A stretch of DNA of 64,000 nucleotides from the NCBI RefSeq assembly GCF_900156065.1, contig NZ_FTNF01000010.1, positions 186,001 to 250,000 on the forward strand. The letters are read 5' to 3'. This DNA is from Micromonospora avicenniae. GTDB lineage: Bacteria > Actinomycetota > Actinomycetes > Mycobacteriales > Micromonosporaceae. Below, piece by piece: positions 32,750 to 42,191 of the stretch; position 1 is the stretch's first letter, and every line of letters starts with the position of its first letter. The notes under the pieces were generated by a model. It did not search any database. It had not been told where the DNA came from and saw only the letters and a list, made by a program, of their open reading frames with translations. The translations under genes and the position numbers were made by a program.

Positions 32750-34021
32750 TCACTCGTCGTTCGATGAGCTCTGCGCACCGGCCAACCGGGCGGCACGCAT
32801 GGCCAGGTACCGCTGCTCGGGCAGGCTGTTCGTCCGGGCCGCCGCCGCCCGGTAGTCGGCCACCGCGCGGTCGCGGTCACCGGCCATCTCGTACAGGTGG
32901 GCGCGGGCGGCGTGCACCCGATGGTGCCCGGCCAGCCGGGGTTCGTCCGCGAGTTCGGCGAGGGCGGCCAGTCCGGCGTGCGGCCCGTGCACCATGGCGG
33001 TGGCCACGGCGCGGTTGAGCGCCACCACCGGGCTGCCGGACTGTCTCTCGAGGACCTCGTAGAGAGCGAGGATCTGTGGCCAGTCGGTCTGCTCGGCCGA
33101 GGGCGCCTCGTCGTGCAGCGCCGCGATGGCGGCCTGGAGCTGGTAAGGCCCGACGGGGCCGCGGGGCAGCGCGTGGGTGACAAGCGCGACGCCCTCCGCG
33201 ACGGCCGACGTGTCCCACCGGCTGCGGTCCTGCTCCGCCAGGGAGATCAGTTCGCCGGACGGGCCGGTACGGGCCGGGCTACGCGCCTCGGTGAGCAGCA
33301 TCAGCGCCAGCAGCCCGGTCGTCTCGCTGTCGTCGGGCAGCTGCTCGTGCAGCGTCCGGGTCAGCCGGATCGCCTCCACCGACAGGTCCACCCGGCGCAG
33401 GTCGGGCCCGGCGCTGCTGGTGTGTCCCTCGGTGAAGATCAGATAGAGGACGTGCCGGACGGCGGCCAGCCGGTCACCACGGTCGGCCTCGTCGGGCATC
33501 CGGAACGACAGCCCGGAGGAGCGGATCCGCTGCTTGGCACGGCTGATGCGCTGCGCCATCGTGGCCTCGGGCACCAGGAAGGCGTGCGCGATCTCGGCGG
33601 TGCTCAGGCCACCGACCGCGCGCAGGGTCAGCGCGATGGCCGAGGCGGGGGAGAGCGCCGGGTGGCAGCAGAGGAAGAGCAGGATCAGGGTGTCGTCCCG
33701 CTCCCCGAAGAGCTGTTCGTCCGCCGCCGGGGCGGCCCGCCGGTCGTCCGGCTCCCGCCGCGCCACCAGATCCTCACGGTTGCGCCGGGCGGCCTCCGCG
33801 CGAACCAGTTCGATCATCCGGCGGTACGCGACCTGGATCAGCCACCCACGTGGGTTCGCCGGCATCCCCTCCTCCGGCCACTGTGTCGCCGCGGCCAGCA
33901 GCGCCTCCTGGACGGCGTCCTCGGCGGTGGCGAAGTCGCCGAAACGCCGGGCGAGCACGCCGAGGACCTGCGGCGCCAGCTCGCGCAGCAGGTCCTCGGT
34001 GCGTCGGTCGGTGGTGGCCAG
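32750..34021 (-). CDS. ECF42-type RNA polymerase sigma factor with C-terminal TPR-like extension
   Basis: 423 aa if started at CTG 34021. Sigma region 2 (ARRFGDFATAEDAVQEALLAAATQWP...NPRGWLIQVAYRRMIELVR) and region 4 (LTLRAVGGLSTAEIAHAFLVPEATMAQRISRAKQRIR) are followed by ~200 residues of helical repeats (DUF6596-like), the ECF42 layout. The first GTG in frame (33958) would remove the first helix of region 2; the preceding 21 codons read ATTDRRTEDLLRELAPQVLGV, which continues the family homology. AGGAG sits 9 nt before the CTG. A YciI-type gene lies just upstream, the usual ECF42 partner. Confidence 0.9.
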   Translation of the reverse strand: MATTDRRTEDLLRELAPQVLGVLARRFGDFATAEDAVQEALLAAATQWPEEGMPANPRGWLIQVAYRRMIELVRAEAARRNREDLVARREPDDRRAAPAADEQLFGERDDTLILLFLCCHPALSPASAIALTLRAVGGLSTAEIAHAFLVPEATMAQRISRAKQRIRSSGLSFRMPDEADRGDRLAAVRHVLYLIFTEGHTSSAGPDLRRVDLSVEAIRLTRTLHEQLPDDSETTGLLALMLLTEARSPARTGPSGELISLAEQDRSRWDTSAVAEGVALVTHALPRGPVGPYQLQAAIAALHDEAPSAEQTDWPQILALYEVLERQSGSPVVALNRAVATAMVHGPHAGLAALAELADEPRLAGHHRVHAARAHLYEMAGDRDRAVADYRAAAARTNSLPEQRYLAMRAARLAGAQSSSNDE

Positions 34022-34024
34022 CCG

Positions 34025-34426
34025 TCACAGCTCCTGCGGCGGGGCGGACATCACCGGGTGCACCTCGATCGGCATGTTCAGCGGGCGGCCACCCGGACCG
34101 GGGGCGGTGGAGATGTGCGCGGCGATCTGCACGGCCCGCTCCGGGGTCGCACAGTCGACGATCCACCAGCCGGCGAGGAACTCCTTCGTCTCCGGGAAGG
34201 GGCCCTCGGTCACCACCGGCACGCCACCCTCACCGGCCCGGACGATCCGAGCCTGCTCCGGGCCGCCGAGCCCTTCCCCCTGGACCCATTCGCCGTCCGC
34301 GGTGAGCTTGGCGTTGACGTCGCCCATGAAGGCGATGTGCGCCCGGATCTCCTCCGGCGTCCACGTCCCGATCGGGGGGAACTCGGTCCCGGCGGCACTG
34401 AACTGCATCAGCAACATGTACTTCAC
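34025..34426 (-). CDS. YciI/DGPF-family protein, partner of the ECF42 sigma factor
   Basis: 133 aa from the GTG at 34426 (AGGAG 7 nt upstream). Start KYMLLMQFSAAG and the motif VTEGPFPETKEFLAGWWIVDC are the DGPF/YCII signature, a small alpha-beta barrel with unproven enzymatic or sensing function. These genes are paired with ECF42 sigma factors in actinobacteria and are thought to be targets or modulators. Its stop is 3 nt before the proposed CTG start of the sigma gene, which fits coupled translation. Confidence 0.92.
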   Translation of the reverse strand: MKYMLLMQFSAAGTEFPPIGTWTPEEIRAHIAFMGDVNAKLTADGEWVQGEGLGGPEQARIVRAGEGGVPVVTEGPFPETKEFLAGWWIVDCATPERAVQIAAHISTAPGPGGRPLNMPIEVHPVMSAPPQEL

Positions 34427-34531
34427 GGTCGGCTCCTCACGCCTGCGCACCTCATTCTCGGTGCTCTCACCCTCAGGTAGAAGCAGCGGCCCGCCGTCTC
34501 GACATGCCCGGCCGAAAATCTTCGAACAAAA

Positions 34532-36673
34532 TCAGCCGGCCGCGGTGACCTCCAGCAACAGGGCCTGCTCGGGGTGCAGGGCCGGCAGTTGCAGGCCCAC
34601 GTTGCCGAGCGCGGCCCCGGTCAGCGTCACCCCGTCCGGCAGCCAGCCCGGCTCGGCCCGCTGCACCGTCGCCGGCGCCGGTACCCCCTGCGCCGGTCGC
34701 ACCGTGTACCGGCGCCGCTGGTCCAGGCCGGGCAGCCGGACCGCGCCCGGTACCTGGGCCACGGAGGTGGCCAGCCGGCTGACCGCGTACACCGCCTGGG
34801 AACCGTCGTGGGCCACCACGCCGTGCGCCCAGACGGCCGGGTCGGGGTGGTCCACCCGGACCGTACGGCCGGTGTGCAGCAGCGGGCGCAGCCGCTTGTG
34901 CAGCGCCACCCAGGCGGCCAGTTCCCTCCGCTGCACCGGGCTGATCGAGGCGATGTCCCACTCGATGCCGTGGTGGCCGAAGAGCGCCGTGGTGGCCCGG
35001 AAGCCGAGATCGTGCACCCGGTTGGTGGTGTGCGAACGCTCCGGGCCGATGTGGCTGCCGATCAGCTCCGGCGGGAGCAGCAGCCCGGTCCAGCGCTGGA
35101 TGGCGAGCCGCTCCAGGGCGTCGTTGCAGTCACTCGCCCAGACCCGGTCGGTGCGGGCGAGGATCTCCAGGTCGACCCGGGCGCCACCGGAGGAGCAACT
35201 CTCGATCTCCACGTTCCGGTGGCGGCGGCGCAGCTCGTCGAGGAGGCGGTAGACCGCCTCGGTCTGCGCGTGCACACCGGGCCGGCCCTGGTGGCCCGCC
35301 TCGGTGAGGTCCCGGTTGTGGTCCCACTTCAGGTAGCTGATCCCTGGATGCTCGGTCAGCAGCGCGTCCAGCCGGTCCAGCAGATACGCGTACGCCCCGG
35401 GCTGGGCCAGGTCGAGCACCTGCTGGTTGCGCCACGACAGGGGCAGCCGCCCCGGGGCGGCGAGCACCCACTCGGGGTGGGCGCGGAACAGGTCCGAGTC
35501 CGGATTGACCATCTCCGGCTCGACCCAGAGGCCGAACTGGAGGCCGAGTTTGGTGACGTGGTCGATCAGCGGGTGCAGGCCGTCGGGCCAGACACCCTCG
35601 TCGACGTACCAGTCGCCGAGCCCGGCGGTGTCCGCCCGCCGGCCCCGGAACCAGCCGTCGTCCAGCACGAACCGTTCGACGCCGACCTCGGCCGCCTGGT
35701 CCGCGAGCGCGCGCAGGCGGGCCAGGTCGTGGTCGAAGTAGACCGCCTCCCAGACGTTGAGGGTGACCGGTCGCGGCGCACGGGGATGCTGCGGCCGGGC
35801 CCGCAGGTGGGTGTGCAGGGTGTCGCTGAGCCCGTCCAGCCCCGCGTCGGACCAGACCGCGTAGAGCAGGGGAGTGGCGTACGAGTCACCGGGGCCGAGC
35901 ACCACCTCGCCCGGGGCGAGCAGCTCGCCGCCGCCGAGGGTCGCCGTGCCGGTGGGGCTCCGCTCGGCGAAGGTCACGTGGTCGCCGCTCCACGCCGTGT
36001 GCACCGCCCACACCTCGCCGGTGCCGAAGCCGAATCCGGCCGTGCCGGCGACCAGGAGCAACGTCGCGTCGTGGCCGGTACGCCCGTGCCGGCCCTCCCG
36101 TACCCAGGTGCCCATCGGCCACGGGTGCCGCTGCGGCGACCGTTCCCGGCACCACCGGCCGGTCAGGTCGAGCAGTTCGGTGGCGACCGCGGGTACCGGC
36201 AGCACCGGCGTCAGCTCCCGCAGCTCGTACGGGCTCGCCCCGTCGTTGCGCAGCCGGTGGCGCAGCAGCACCAGGCCGGTCGGGTCCAGGGTGAGCTCGA
36301 TGGTCAGCGACAGGCCGGCTTCGGGGTCGGACGCGTGGACGCCGACCCGCGCGGGAGCGCCCGGGTCCGCCGGGTCGTCCACGTCCAGCCGGTCCAGCTG
36401 GAAGGAGGTGGACCAGTCGGCACGGTCGCGATGCCCGGCCAGTGCCGGCCGGCCGCTCCAGCCGGCGCTCGCCTCCGGCAGCAGGGAGAGCACCGTCGGA
36501 ACGTCGAAGCTGCTGGGCACCACCGGCGGCACCGTGGCGTCGGCGAGCTGGCGCAGTCCGTGGTCGTCGAGGTCGCCGGTGTCGCCGCCCCAGTGGACGA
36601 CCCGGGGCAGCCCCGGGCCGCGCGCGTCGAGCACCAGGCTGGTCCGCGCGCGGCGCAGGTGGACAACGCTCAT
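34532..36673 (-). CDS. Alpha-galactosidase, GH36
   Basis: 713 aa, typical length for GH36. An N-terminal beta-supersandwich leads into the TIM barrel: VERFVLDDGWFRGRRADTAGLGDW, GLWVEPEMVNPDSDLFR, then the nucleophile Asp in ISYLKWDHNRD (~residue 451) and the acid/base Asp in VWASDCNDALER (~515). CSSGGARVD between them belongs to the substrate pocket. It releases terminal alpha-galactose from oligosaccharides such as melibiose or raffinose in the cytoplasm (no signal peptide). The start overlaps the stop of the ABC permease gene (ATGA), so it is the last gene of the sugar-import operon. Confidence 0.96.
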   Translation of the reverse strand: MSVVHLRRARTSLVLDARGPGLPRVVHWGGDTGDLDDHGLRQLADATVPPVVPSSFDVPTVLSLLPEASAGWSGRPALAGHRDRADWSTSFQLDRLDVDDPADPGAPARVGVHASDPEAGLSLTIELTLDPTGLVLLRHRLRNDGASPYELRELTPVLPVPAVATELLDLTGRWCRERSPQRHPWPMGTWVREGRHGRTGHDATLLLVAGTAGFGFGTGEVWAVHTAWSGDHVTFAERSPTGTATLGGGELLAPGEVVLGPGDSYATPLLYAVWSDAGLDGLSDTLHTHLRARPQHPRAPRPVTLNVWEAVYFDHDLARLRALADQAAEVGVERFVLDDGWFRGRRADTAGLGDWYVDEGVWPDGLHPLIDHVTKLGLQFGLWVEPEMVNPDSDLFRAHPEWVLAAPGRLPLSWRNQQVLDLAQPGAYAYLLDRLDALLTEHPGISYLKWDHNRDLTEAGHQGRPGVHAQTEAVYRLLDELRRRHRNVEIESCSSGGARVDLEILARTDRVWASDCNDALERLAIQRWTGLLLPPELIGSHIGPERSHTTNRVHDLGFRATTALFGHHGIEWDIASISPVQRRELAAWVALHKRLRPLLHTGRTVRVDHPDPAVWAHGVVAHDGSQAVYAVSRLATSVAQVPGAVRLPGLDQRRRYTVRPAQGVPAPATVQRAEPGWLPDGVTLTGAALGNVGLQLPALHPEQALLLEVTAAG

Positions 36674-37581
36674 CCTTTGCTGGCTCCCAAGGTCAGGCCC
36701 CGGACGAAGTGTCGCTGGAGCAGGAAGAAGATCACCAAGGTCGGGATCGCGACCAGCACGCTACCGGCCGAGACCAGGTTGTTGTCGGTGAAGAACTCGC
36801 CGCGCAGGTTGTTCAGCGAGCTGGTGACGGGGAACTTGTCCCCGGTGCGCATGAGCACGGTGGCCCAGAAGAACTCGTTGTAGATCCAGGTCACCTCCAG
36901 CGTGGCGAGCGCGGCCAGGGCCGGTCGGCACAGTGGCATGGTCACCTGCCAGTACTGCCGCCAGACGCTCGCCCCGTCGACCATCGCCGCTTCGTACAGG
37001 TCGCGCGGCAGCGCCTTCATGTAGTTGCTGAGCACGAAGACGCAGAAGCCGCACTGGAAGGCGACGTTGATCAGGATCAGGCCCCAGTAGCTGTCGTACA
37101 GCAGCTCCGAGTCGCTCATGAACTCGGGCAGCGGCACCTCGGTGAAGAGCCGGAACAGCGGGATGAGCAGGGCCTGCTGGGGCAGCAGGTTGGCCGCGGT
37201 GAAGAGGCCGAGCAGCACCAGGTTGATCTTCCAGCTGAACCGGGCGATGACGAAGGCCACGCAGGAGGCGAGGAAGAGCGTCAGCAGCACCGCCGGGACG
37301 GTGATGTAGACCGAGTTGAGGAAGTGCTTGCCGAACTCGGCGGTCTGCCACGCGGTCACGTAGTTGTCGATGGTCCAGCCGCCGAACGAGACGTACCCGT
37401 GGGTGGCGGTGTAGTCGTACGACCGCAGCGACGTGAGCACGGCCCAGAGGATCGGGAACAGCCAGCCGACCGCCACCGCGATGAGGAAGATGTGCAGCAC
37501 CACCCGCTGCGGGGTGGGCCGGCGCCGTCGCGGCTGCGCGTCCTCGGCGGCCGGTTGCCGCGTCAGGGTGCTGGTGGTCAT
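36670..37581 (-). CDS. Sugar ABC transporter permease (MalG type)
   Basis: 303 aa from the ATG at 37581, which overlaps the upstream permease stop and has GGGGAGG before it. A much longer open frame extends upstream but is antisense-like and not real. About six membrane helices; the EAA loop that touches the ATPase reads ALPRDLYEAAMVDGASVWRQYWQVTMPLCRPALA. It is the second half of a carbohydrate (CUT1) importer pore. No ATPase gene lies in the operon, so a shared MsiK-like ATPase is the likely energy source, as in other actinomycetes. Confidence 0.95.
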   Translation of the reverse strand: MTTSTLTRQPAAEDAQPRRRRPTPQRVVLHIFLIAVAVGWLFPILWAVLTSLRSYDYTATHGYVSFGGWTIDNYVTAWQTAEFGKHFLNSVYITVPAVLLTLFLASCVAFVIARFSWKINLVLLGLFTAANLLPQQALLIPLFRLFTEVPLPEFMSDSELLYDSYWGLILINVAFQCGFCVFVLSNYMKALPRDLYEAAMVDGASVWRQYWQVTMPLCRPALAALATLEVTWIYNEFFWATVLMRTGDKFPVTSSLNNLRGEFFTDNNLVSAGSVLVAIPTLVIFFLLQRHFVRGLTLGASKG

Positions 37582-38534
37582 CGGTCCTCCCCGCGCATCA
37601 CGGTGACCAGGTAGACGGTGATGAACACCAGCGACACGACCAGCATGATCGTCGCCAGCGCCGAGCCGAAGCCGATCCGGCTCGCCTCGCCCACCACGTT
37701 CTGGGTCACCAGGGCGGAGAGCAGCTCCAGCCCGTTGCGTCCCTTGTTGACGACCCACACCAGGTCGAACGCGCGCAGCGACTCGATCACCGTGACGACG
37801 AGCACGATGATGTTGATGGGGCGCAGCACCGGGAAGATCACCCGGAAGAACGCCTTCGGCTCCGAGGCGCCGTCGACGGACGCGGCCTCGCGCAGCGACG
37901 GGTCGACGCCCTTCAGCCCGGCCAGGTAGAGCAGCATGATGTAGCCGACGTGCCGCCAGCCGGAGGCGAGCATGACCGCCCAGATGTTCACCCCCGGGTC
38001 GCCGTACCAGTCGACGTCGGTGCCGAGCACCGCGTTGAGCAGGCCCTGGTCGCGGGAGTAGATGAGCTGCCAGACGAAGCCGATCAGCGCCAGCGAGAGC
38101 ACCACCGGCAGGTAGAGCGCCGTCTGGTAGAAGCGGCCGCCGCGCAGCTCCTTGTCGAGCAGTACGGCCAGGAACATGCCGAACGGCGTTGCCACCAGGA
38201 AGAGCGCCGCGAGCCAGAGCAGGTTGTGCTGAACCGCGGGCACGAACGGTGGGTAGATGGTGAAGACGTCGCGGTAGTTGCGCCCGCCGACGAAGTCGAT
38301 GTCGGCCAGCGGGCCGATGCCGTCCCAGTCGGTGCCCGAGAGCACCACGGTGGCCAGCGCGGGCAGCCATACCAGGGCGGTGACCAGCAGCAGTGGGACC
38401 GACACCATCAGCGTGATCACCACGCGATCGGTGCGGGACAGGAGCCGCAGCCGCCGGCCGCGACCACCACTCGTGGTGGTCGCGGCCGGCGGTTCCACGG
38501 CGCGATCCGCTTGGATCAGGGGCAGGTCGGACAT
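37578..38534 (-). CDS. Sugar ABC transporter permease (MalF type)
   Basis: 318 aa. Six or so membrane helices after a ~40-residue cytoplasmic lead. The EAA loop is GVDPSLREAASVDGASEPKAFFRVIFPVLRPIN. GGGGAGG lies before the ATG. It sits between the lipoprotein gene (21 bp upstream) and the MalG-type permease (4-bp overlap). Confidence 0.95.
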   Translation of the reverse strand: MSDLPLIQADRAVEPPAATTTSGGRGRRLRLLSRTDRVVITLMVSVPLLLVTALVWLPALATVVLSGTDWDGIGPLADIDFVGGRNYRDVFTIYPPFVPAVQHNLLWLAALFLVATPFGMFLAVLLDKELRGGRFYQTALYLPVVLSLALIGFVWQLIYSRDQGLLNAVLGTDVDWYGDPGVNIWAVMLASGWRHVGYIMLLYLAGLKGVDPSLREAASVDGASEPKAFFRVIFPVLRPINIIVLVVTVIESLRAFDLVWVVNKGRNGLELLSALVTQNVVGEASRIGFGSALATIMLVVSLVFITVYLVTVMRGEDR

Positions 38535-38555
38535 GATGTCCTCCCCCTCTCGCCG

Positions 38556-39884
38556 TCAGCTCGTGAAGATCGACTTCTTCTGGTTCTCGATGCTGGTCAG
38601 CAGCCCGCCGACGTCCTTCGGGTCCTTGATGAACTGCTGGAGTGCCGGGATGATCACCGTGGACGCGAAGTCCGGCCGGGTGTCCCGGTCGAGGAACTGG
38701 GCGATCTCGGTGGCCGAGCCCACCAGCTCGGCCGCCTTCTTCTGCAGGGCGCTGTAGCCGCTGGTGTCCGCGCCGGTGTTGGCGACGAGGGTGCCGGGGT
38801 CGGTCTGCACGGAGATGTTGGCCGCGTCCACGCCGCCGATGTACTCCAGCAGCTTCTTGGCGTTGGCCTCGGACTTCGGCTTGCGCGCCATCATGTAGCC
38901 GTCGATCGGGGCGTCCAGCGCCTTGGCGCCGATCACCGAATCGATCTCCGGGAAGGTGAAGAAGTCGATGTCGGCCTGCTCGTCGGCGTTGAACTGCTGC
39001 GCCACGAAGAGGCCGAGCAGGTACATGCCGCTCTTCTTCTGCTGCAGCGACTGGGCGGCCTCCTGCCAGGTGCGGCCCAGCGCGTCCGGCTGGTGCAGCG
39101 GCAGCAACCCGGCCCAGGTGTCGAAGACCTTCTTCACCTTGTCGGAGGTCCACGCCTCCTTACCGGCCATCAGGTCGACGTGGAACTGGTAGCCGTTGAT
39201 CCGCAGGTTCAGGATGTCGAACGTGCCCATCGCCGGCCAGCCGTCCTTGTCGGCGAAGGCGATCGGGATGAGGCCGTCCTTCTTCATCTGGTTGGCCAGC
39301 GCGGTGAACTCGTCCAGGTTCTTGGGCACCTGGTAGCCGTACTGCTGCCAGACCGACTTGCGGTAGAAGACCGCCCACGGGTAGTACGAGAACGGCACGA
39401 AGTACTGCTTGCCGTCGTCGCCGGTCGAGGCCTTCTTGAAGGCGTCGGAGAAGCCGGAGAGCTTGCCCCAGACGTCGGAGACGTCACCGGCCAGTCCCCG
39501 CTCGGCGAAGAACCGCATCCGGTAGCCGGCGAACCAGGTGAACACGTCGTCCGGCTTGCCCTGCAGGTAGTTGTTGATGTTCTCCTGGAACGTGTTGTGG
39601 TCGACGGTGTTGATCGCGACCTCGATGCCCGAGGACGTCTTGAAGGCGCCCGACACCTTGGCGAGCACGTCCTTCGGCGTCGGGTCGGACGCGTTCGAGC
39701 CCATCGACACCGTCTTGGATCCGGACCCGCCGGAGTCGGAGTCGCCGCAACCGGCGAGCAGTCCCGTGCCGAGCAGGCCGCCCGCGCCGGCCGCACCGGC
39801 CAGCAGCGTACGGCGGTTGAGCCCGGCGACGGAGGGCGGTACGAGTCTGGCCAGATACTCGGCCTGGGTACGGGGACGGGACAT
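38556..39884 (-). CDS. Sugar-binding lipoprotein of ABC importer
   Basis: 442 aa from the ATG at 39884 (AGGAGG 5 nt upstream). The signal has a twin-arginine-like NRRTLLAGAAGAGGLLGTG followed by the lipobox LAGC; the cysteine becomes the lipid anchor. The mature part is a family-1 type solute-binding protein with aromatic residues for sugar stacking (TWFAGYRMRFFAERG, YYPWAVFYRKSVWQQYGY). It captures the sugar outside and passes it to the two permeases downstream; the neighbouring galactosidases suggest galactosides. It is first in the operon. Confidence 0.95.
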   Translation of the reverse strand: MSRPRTQAEYLARLVPPSVAGLNRRTLLAGAAGAGGLLGTGLLAGCGDSDSGGSGSKTVSMGSNASDPTPKDVLAKVSGAFKTSSGIEVAINTVDHNTFQENINNYLQGKPDDVFTWFAGYRMRFFAERGLAGDVSDVWGKLSGFSDAFKKASTGDDGKQYFVPFSYYPWAVFYRKSVWQQYGYQVPKNLDEFTALANQMKKDGLIPIAFADKDGWPAMGTFDILNLRINGYQFHVDLMAGKEAWTSDKVKKVFDTWAGLLPLHQPDALGRTWQEAAQSLQQKKSGMYLLGLFVAQQFNADEQADIDFFTFPEIDSVIGAKALDAPIDGYMMARKPKSEANAKKLLEYIGGVDAANISVQTDPGTLVANTGADTSGYSALQKKAAELVGSATEIAQFLDRDTRPDFASTVIIPALQQFIKDPKDVGGLLTSIENQKKSIFTS

Positions 39885-40154
39885 GGTTCCTCCTGCGGAT
39901 GAAGAGGTGCGCTGTGCCCAGATTCGGGGGTGGGGTGGGTGCTCGTGATCGCACACTGGATCCACCGTTAATCCACATTGCTAAACACGAACTCCCAGTG
40001 GCGCCTCAAGCTACCCGTCCCGACGTCGGTGTCAAGAGGGCCGGAATGGATCGATGGCCTAGTCGTGACTGGGCTGTTATGAGGTAAACGTTGGAAACCT
40101 TTCTATGTTGGAATCTGTTGACTTGAGGGATCGATAGGGGCACGCTCTGCTGCC
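39885..40154. promoter_or_regulatory. Divergent control region of the galactoside locus
   Basis: 270 bp between the importer operon and the beta-galactosidase gene, clearly AT-richer than the genes. On the minus strand TTGAGG (40009-40004) and TTTAGC (39985-39980), 18 bp apart, could be the importer promoter. Towards the beta-galactosidase, GAAA-CC-TTTC (40095-40104) is a small symmetric element and TTGACT (40118) resembles a -35, but no good -10 follows. The DeoR-type regulator encoded downstream is the expected binder; I cannot define its site. Confidence 0.5.
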
Positions 40155-42155
40155 ATGCGGCAATGGCAGGGCGATCGGATCCTCTACGGCGGCGACTACA
40201 ACCCGGAGCAGTGGCCGGAGGAGACCTGGGCCGAGGACGTCCAGCTCATGCGCCGGGCCGGGGTCAACCTGGTCTCGGTCGGGATCTTCTCCTGGGCCCT
40301 GCTCGAACCGTCACCCGGCCGGTACGAGTTCGGCTGGCTGGACCGGGTGCTCGATCTGCTGCACTCCGGTGGTGTCGACGTCGACCTGGCCACCGCCACC
40401 GCGAGCCCGCCTCCGTGGCTGGCGCGGAACCATCCGGAGACGCTGCCTCGCCGGGCCGACGGCACGATCCTCTGGCCCGGCGGGCGGCAGGCGTACTGCC
40501 CGAGCTCGCCGATCTTCCGGGAGCGGTCGCTCGCACTGGTGGAGGCGATCGCCACCCGGTACGCCGAGCATCCGGCAGTGGTCATGTGGCACGTGTCCAA
40601 CGAGCTCGGCTGCCACAACGTGCACTGCTACTGCGACGTCAGCGCCGAGGCGTTCCGGGGCTGGCTGCGCGAGCGCTACGGCGACCTGGAGCGGCTCAAC
40701 GCCGCCTGGGGCACCGCCTTCTGGAGCCAGCGGTACGGCGACTGGGCCGAGATCAATCCGCCGCGCAGCGCGCCGACCTTCGCCAATCCCACCCAGCAAC
40801 TGGACTTCCTGCGGTTCTCCTCCGACGAGCAGCGCGCACAACTGCGCGCCGAGCGCGAGGTGCTGCGCGGGCTGGTCCACCAGCCCGTGACGACGAACTT
40901 CATGATCGGTACGGGTATCAAGTACCTCGACTACCACTCGTGGGCCGGCGATGTGGACCTCGTCGCCAACGACCACTACCTGACCGCCGCAGACCCGCGG
41001 GCGCACGTCGGGCTGGCGTTCTCCGCCGACCACACCCGCGGCGTCGCCGGGGGCGAACCCTGGCTACTCATGGAGCACTCCACCAGCGCGGTCAACTGGC
41101 AACCGCGCAACGTCGCCAAGACCCCCGGCCAGCTGCGCCGCAACAGCCTGGCGCACGTGGCCCGGGGCGCCGACGGGGTGCTCTTCTTCCAGTGGCGGGC
41201 GTCCCGGGCGGGCGCGGAGAAGTTCCACTCGGCGCTGGTGCCGCACGCCGGACCGGAAACCAAGGTCTTCCGTGAGGTCTGCCGGCTCGGCGCCGACCTC
41301 GAGGCGCTGGCCGAGATCCGGGGCAGCCGGGTCGACGCCCAGGTGGCGATCCTCTTCGACTACGAAGCGTGGTGGGGCGTCGAACTCGACTCACACCCCA
41401 GCGCCGACGTCACGTACCTGGACCGGATCACCGCACTCTACGACTCGCTCTGGCGCACCGGGATCACGGTCGACGTCGTGCACCCCTCGGCCGACCTGGA
41501 CCGTTACCGGCTGGTCCTGGTGCCCACGCTCTACCTGACCCGGGACGCCGACACCGCCGCGCTGCGCCGGTTCGTCGAGTCCGGCGGCACCGCGCTGATC
41601 ACCTACTTCAGCGGCATCGTCGACGAGAACGACCACATCCGGCTGGGCGGCTACCCGGGCGCGTTCCGCGAGCTGCTCGGTGTGCGGACCGAGGAGTTCT
41701 TCCCGCTCCGCGAGGGGGACCAGGTCCGGCTCGACGACGGGGCCACGGCCGACGTGTGGACGGAGTGGCTGCACCCGGAGGGCGCCGAGGTGCTCGCCTC
41801 GTACGCCGACGGGCCGCTGCCCGGCGTGGCCGCGGTGACCCGGCACGCGGTGGGCGCGGGCGCCGCCTGGTACCTCGGCACCCGGTTGGCGCAGCCGGCC
41901 ACCGACCGGCTGGTCGCCCGCCTGGTGGCCGAGTCCGGCGTCCGGCCGGCCGCCGCGGTGCCGGCCGGCGTGGAGGTGGTCCGCCGCCGCGCCGGCGAGC
42001 GCAGCTGGCTGTTCGTCGTCAATCACACCGAGGACGCGGCAAGGGTCGCCGCCGCCGGCGTCGACCTGCTGACCGGCGAACGCTGCGACGGCGAGCTGCT
42101 GGTGCCCGCAGGCGAGGTCGCGGTGGTCCGCGAGGACTCCGCGCCGACGGCCTGA
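40155..42155 (+). CDS. Beta-galactosidase, GH42
   Basis: 666 aa, normal length. It hydrolyses terminal beta-galactose residues in the cytoplasm. The start RILYGGDYNPEQWPEETWAEDVQLMRRAGVN is the GH42 signature. Acid/base Glu150 lies in MWHVSNELG and the nucleophile Glu307 in LLMEHSTSAVNWQP. Cys115, Cys153, Cys158 and Cys160 correspond to the family's zinc cluster. A trimerisation domain and a small C-terminal beta domain follow. No clear ribosome site precedes the ATG. The DeoR regulator follows 36 bp later. Confidence 0.96.
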   Translation: MRQWQGDRILYGGDYNPEQWPEETWAEDVQLMRRAGVNLVSVGIFSWALLEPSPGRYEFGWLDRVLDLLHSGGVDVDLATATASPPPWLARNHPETLPRRADGTILWPGGRQAYCPSSPIFRERSLALVEAIATRYAEHPAVVMWHVSNELGCHNVHCYCDVSAEAFRGWLRERYGDLERLNAAWGTAFWSQRYGDWAEINPPRSAPTFANPTQQLDFLRFSSDEQRAQLRAEREVLRGLVHQPVTTNFMIGTGIKYLDYHSWAGDVDLVANDHYLTAADPRAHVGLAFSADHTRGVAGGEPWLLMEHSTSAVNWQPRNVAKTPGQLRRNSLAHVARGADGVLFFQWRASRAGAEKFHSALVPHAGPETKVFREVCRLGADLEALAEIRGSRVDAQVAILFDYEAWWGVELDSHPSADVTYLDRITALYDSLWRTGITVDVVHPSADLDRYRLVLVPTLYLTRDADTAALRRFVESGGTALITYFSGIVDENDHIRLGGYPGAFRELLGVRTEEFFPLREGDQVRLDDGATADVWTEWLHPEGAEVLASYADGPLPGVAAVTRHAVGAGAAWYLGTRLAQPATDRLVARLVAESGVRPAAAVPAGVEVVRRRAGERSWLFVVNHTEDAARVAAAGVDLLTGERCDGELLVPAGEVAVVREDSAPTA

Positions 42156-42191
42156 CCCGCCGGCAACGACGGGTCGAAGGAGGTCGAACGG

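Noticed and set aside
37582..39153. Long N-terminal extension of the MalG-type permease frame
   Set aside because: It overlaps the other permease and the lipoprotein gene in another frame and is Arg/Ala-rich; the real start is the ATG at 37581.
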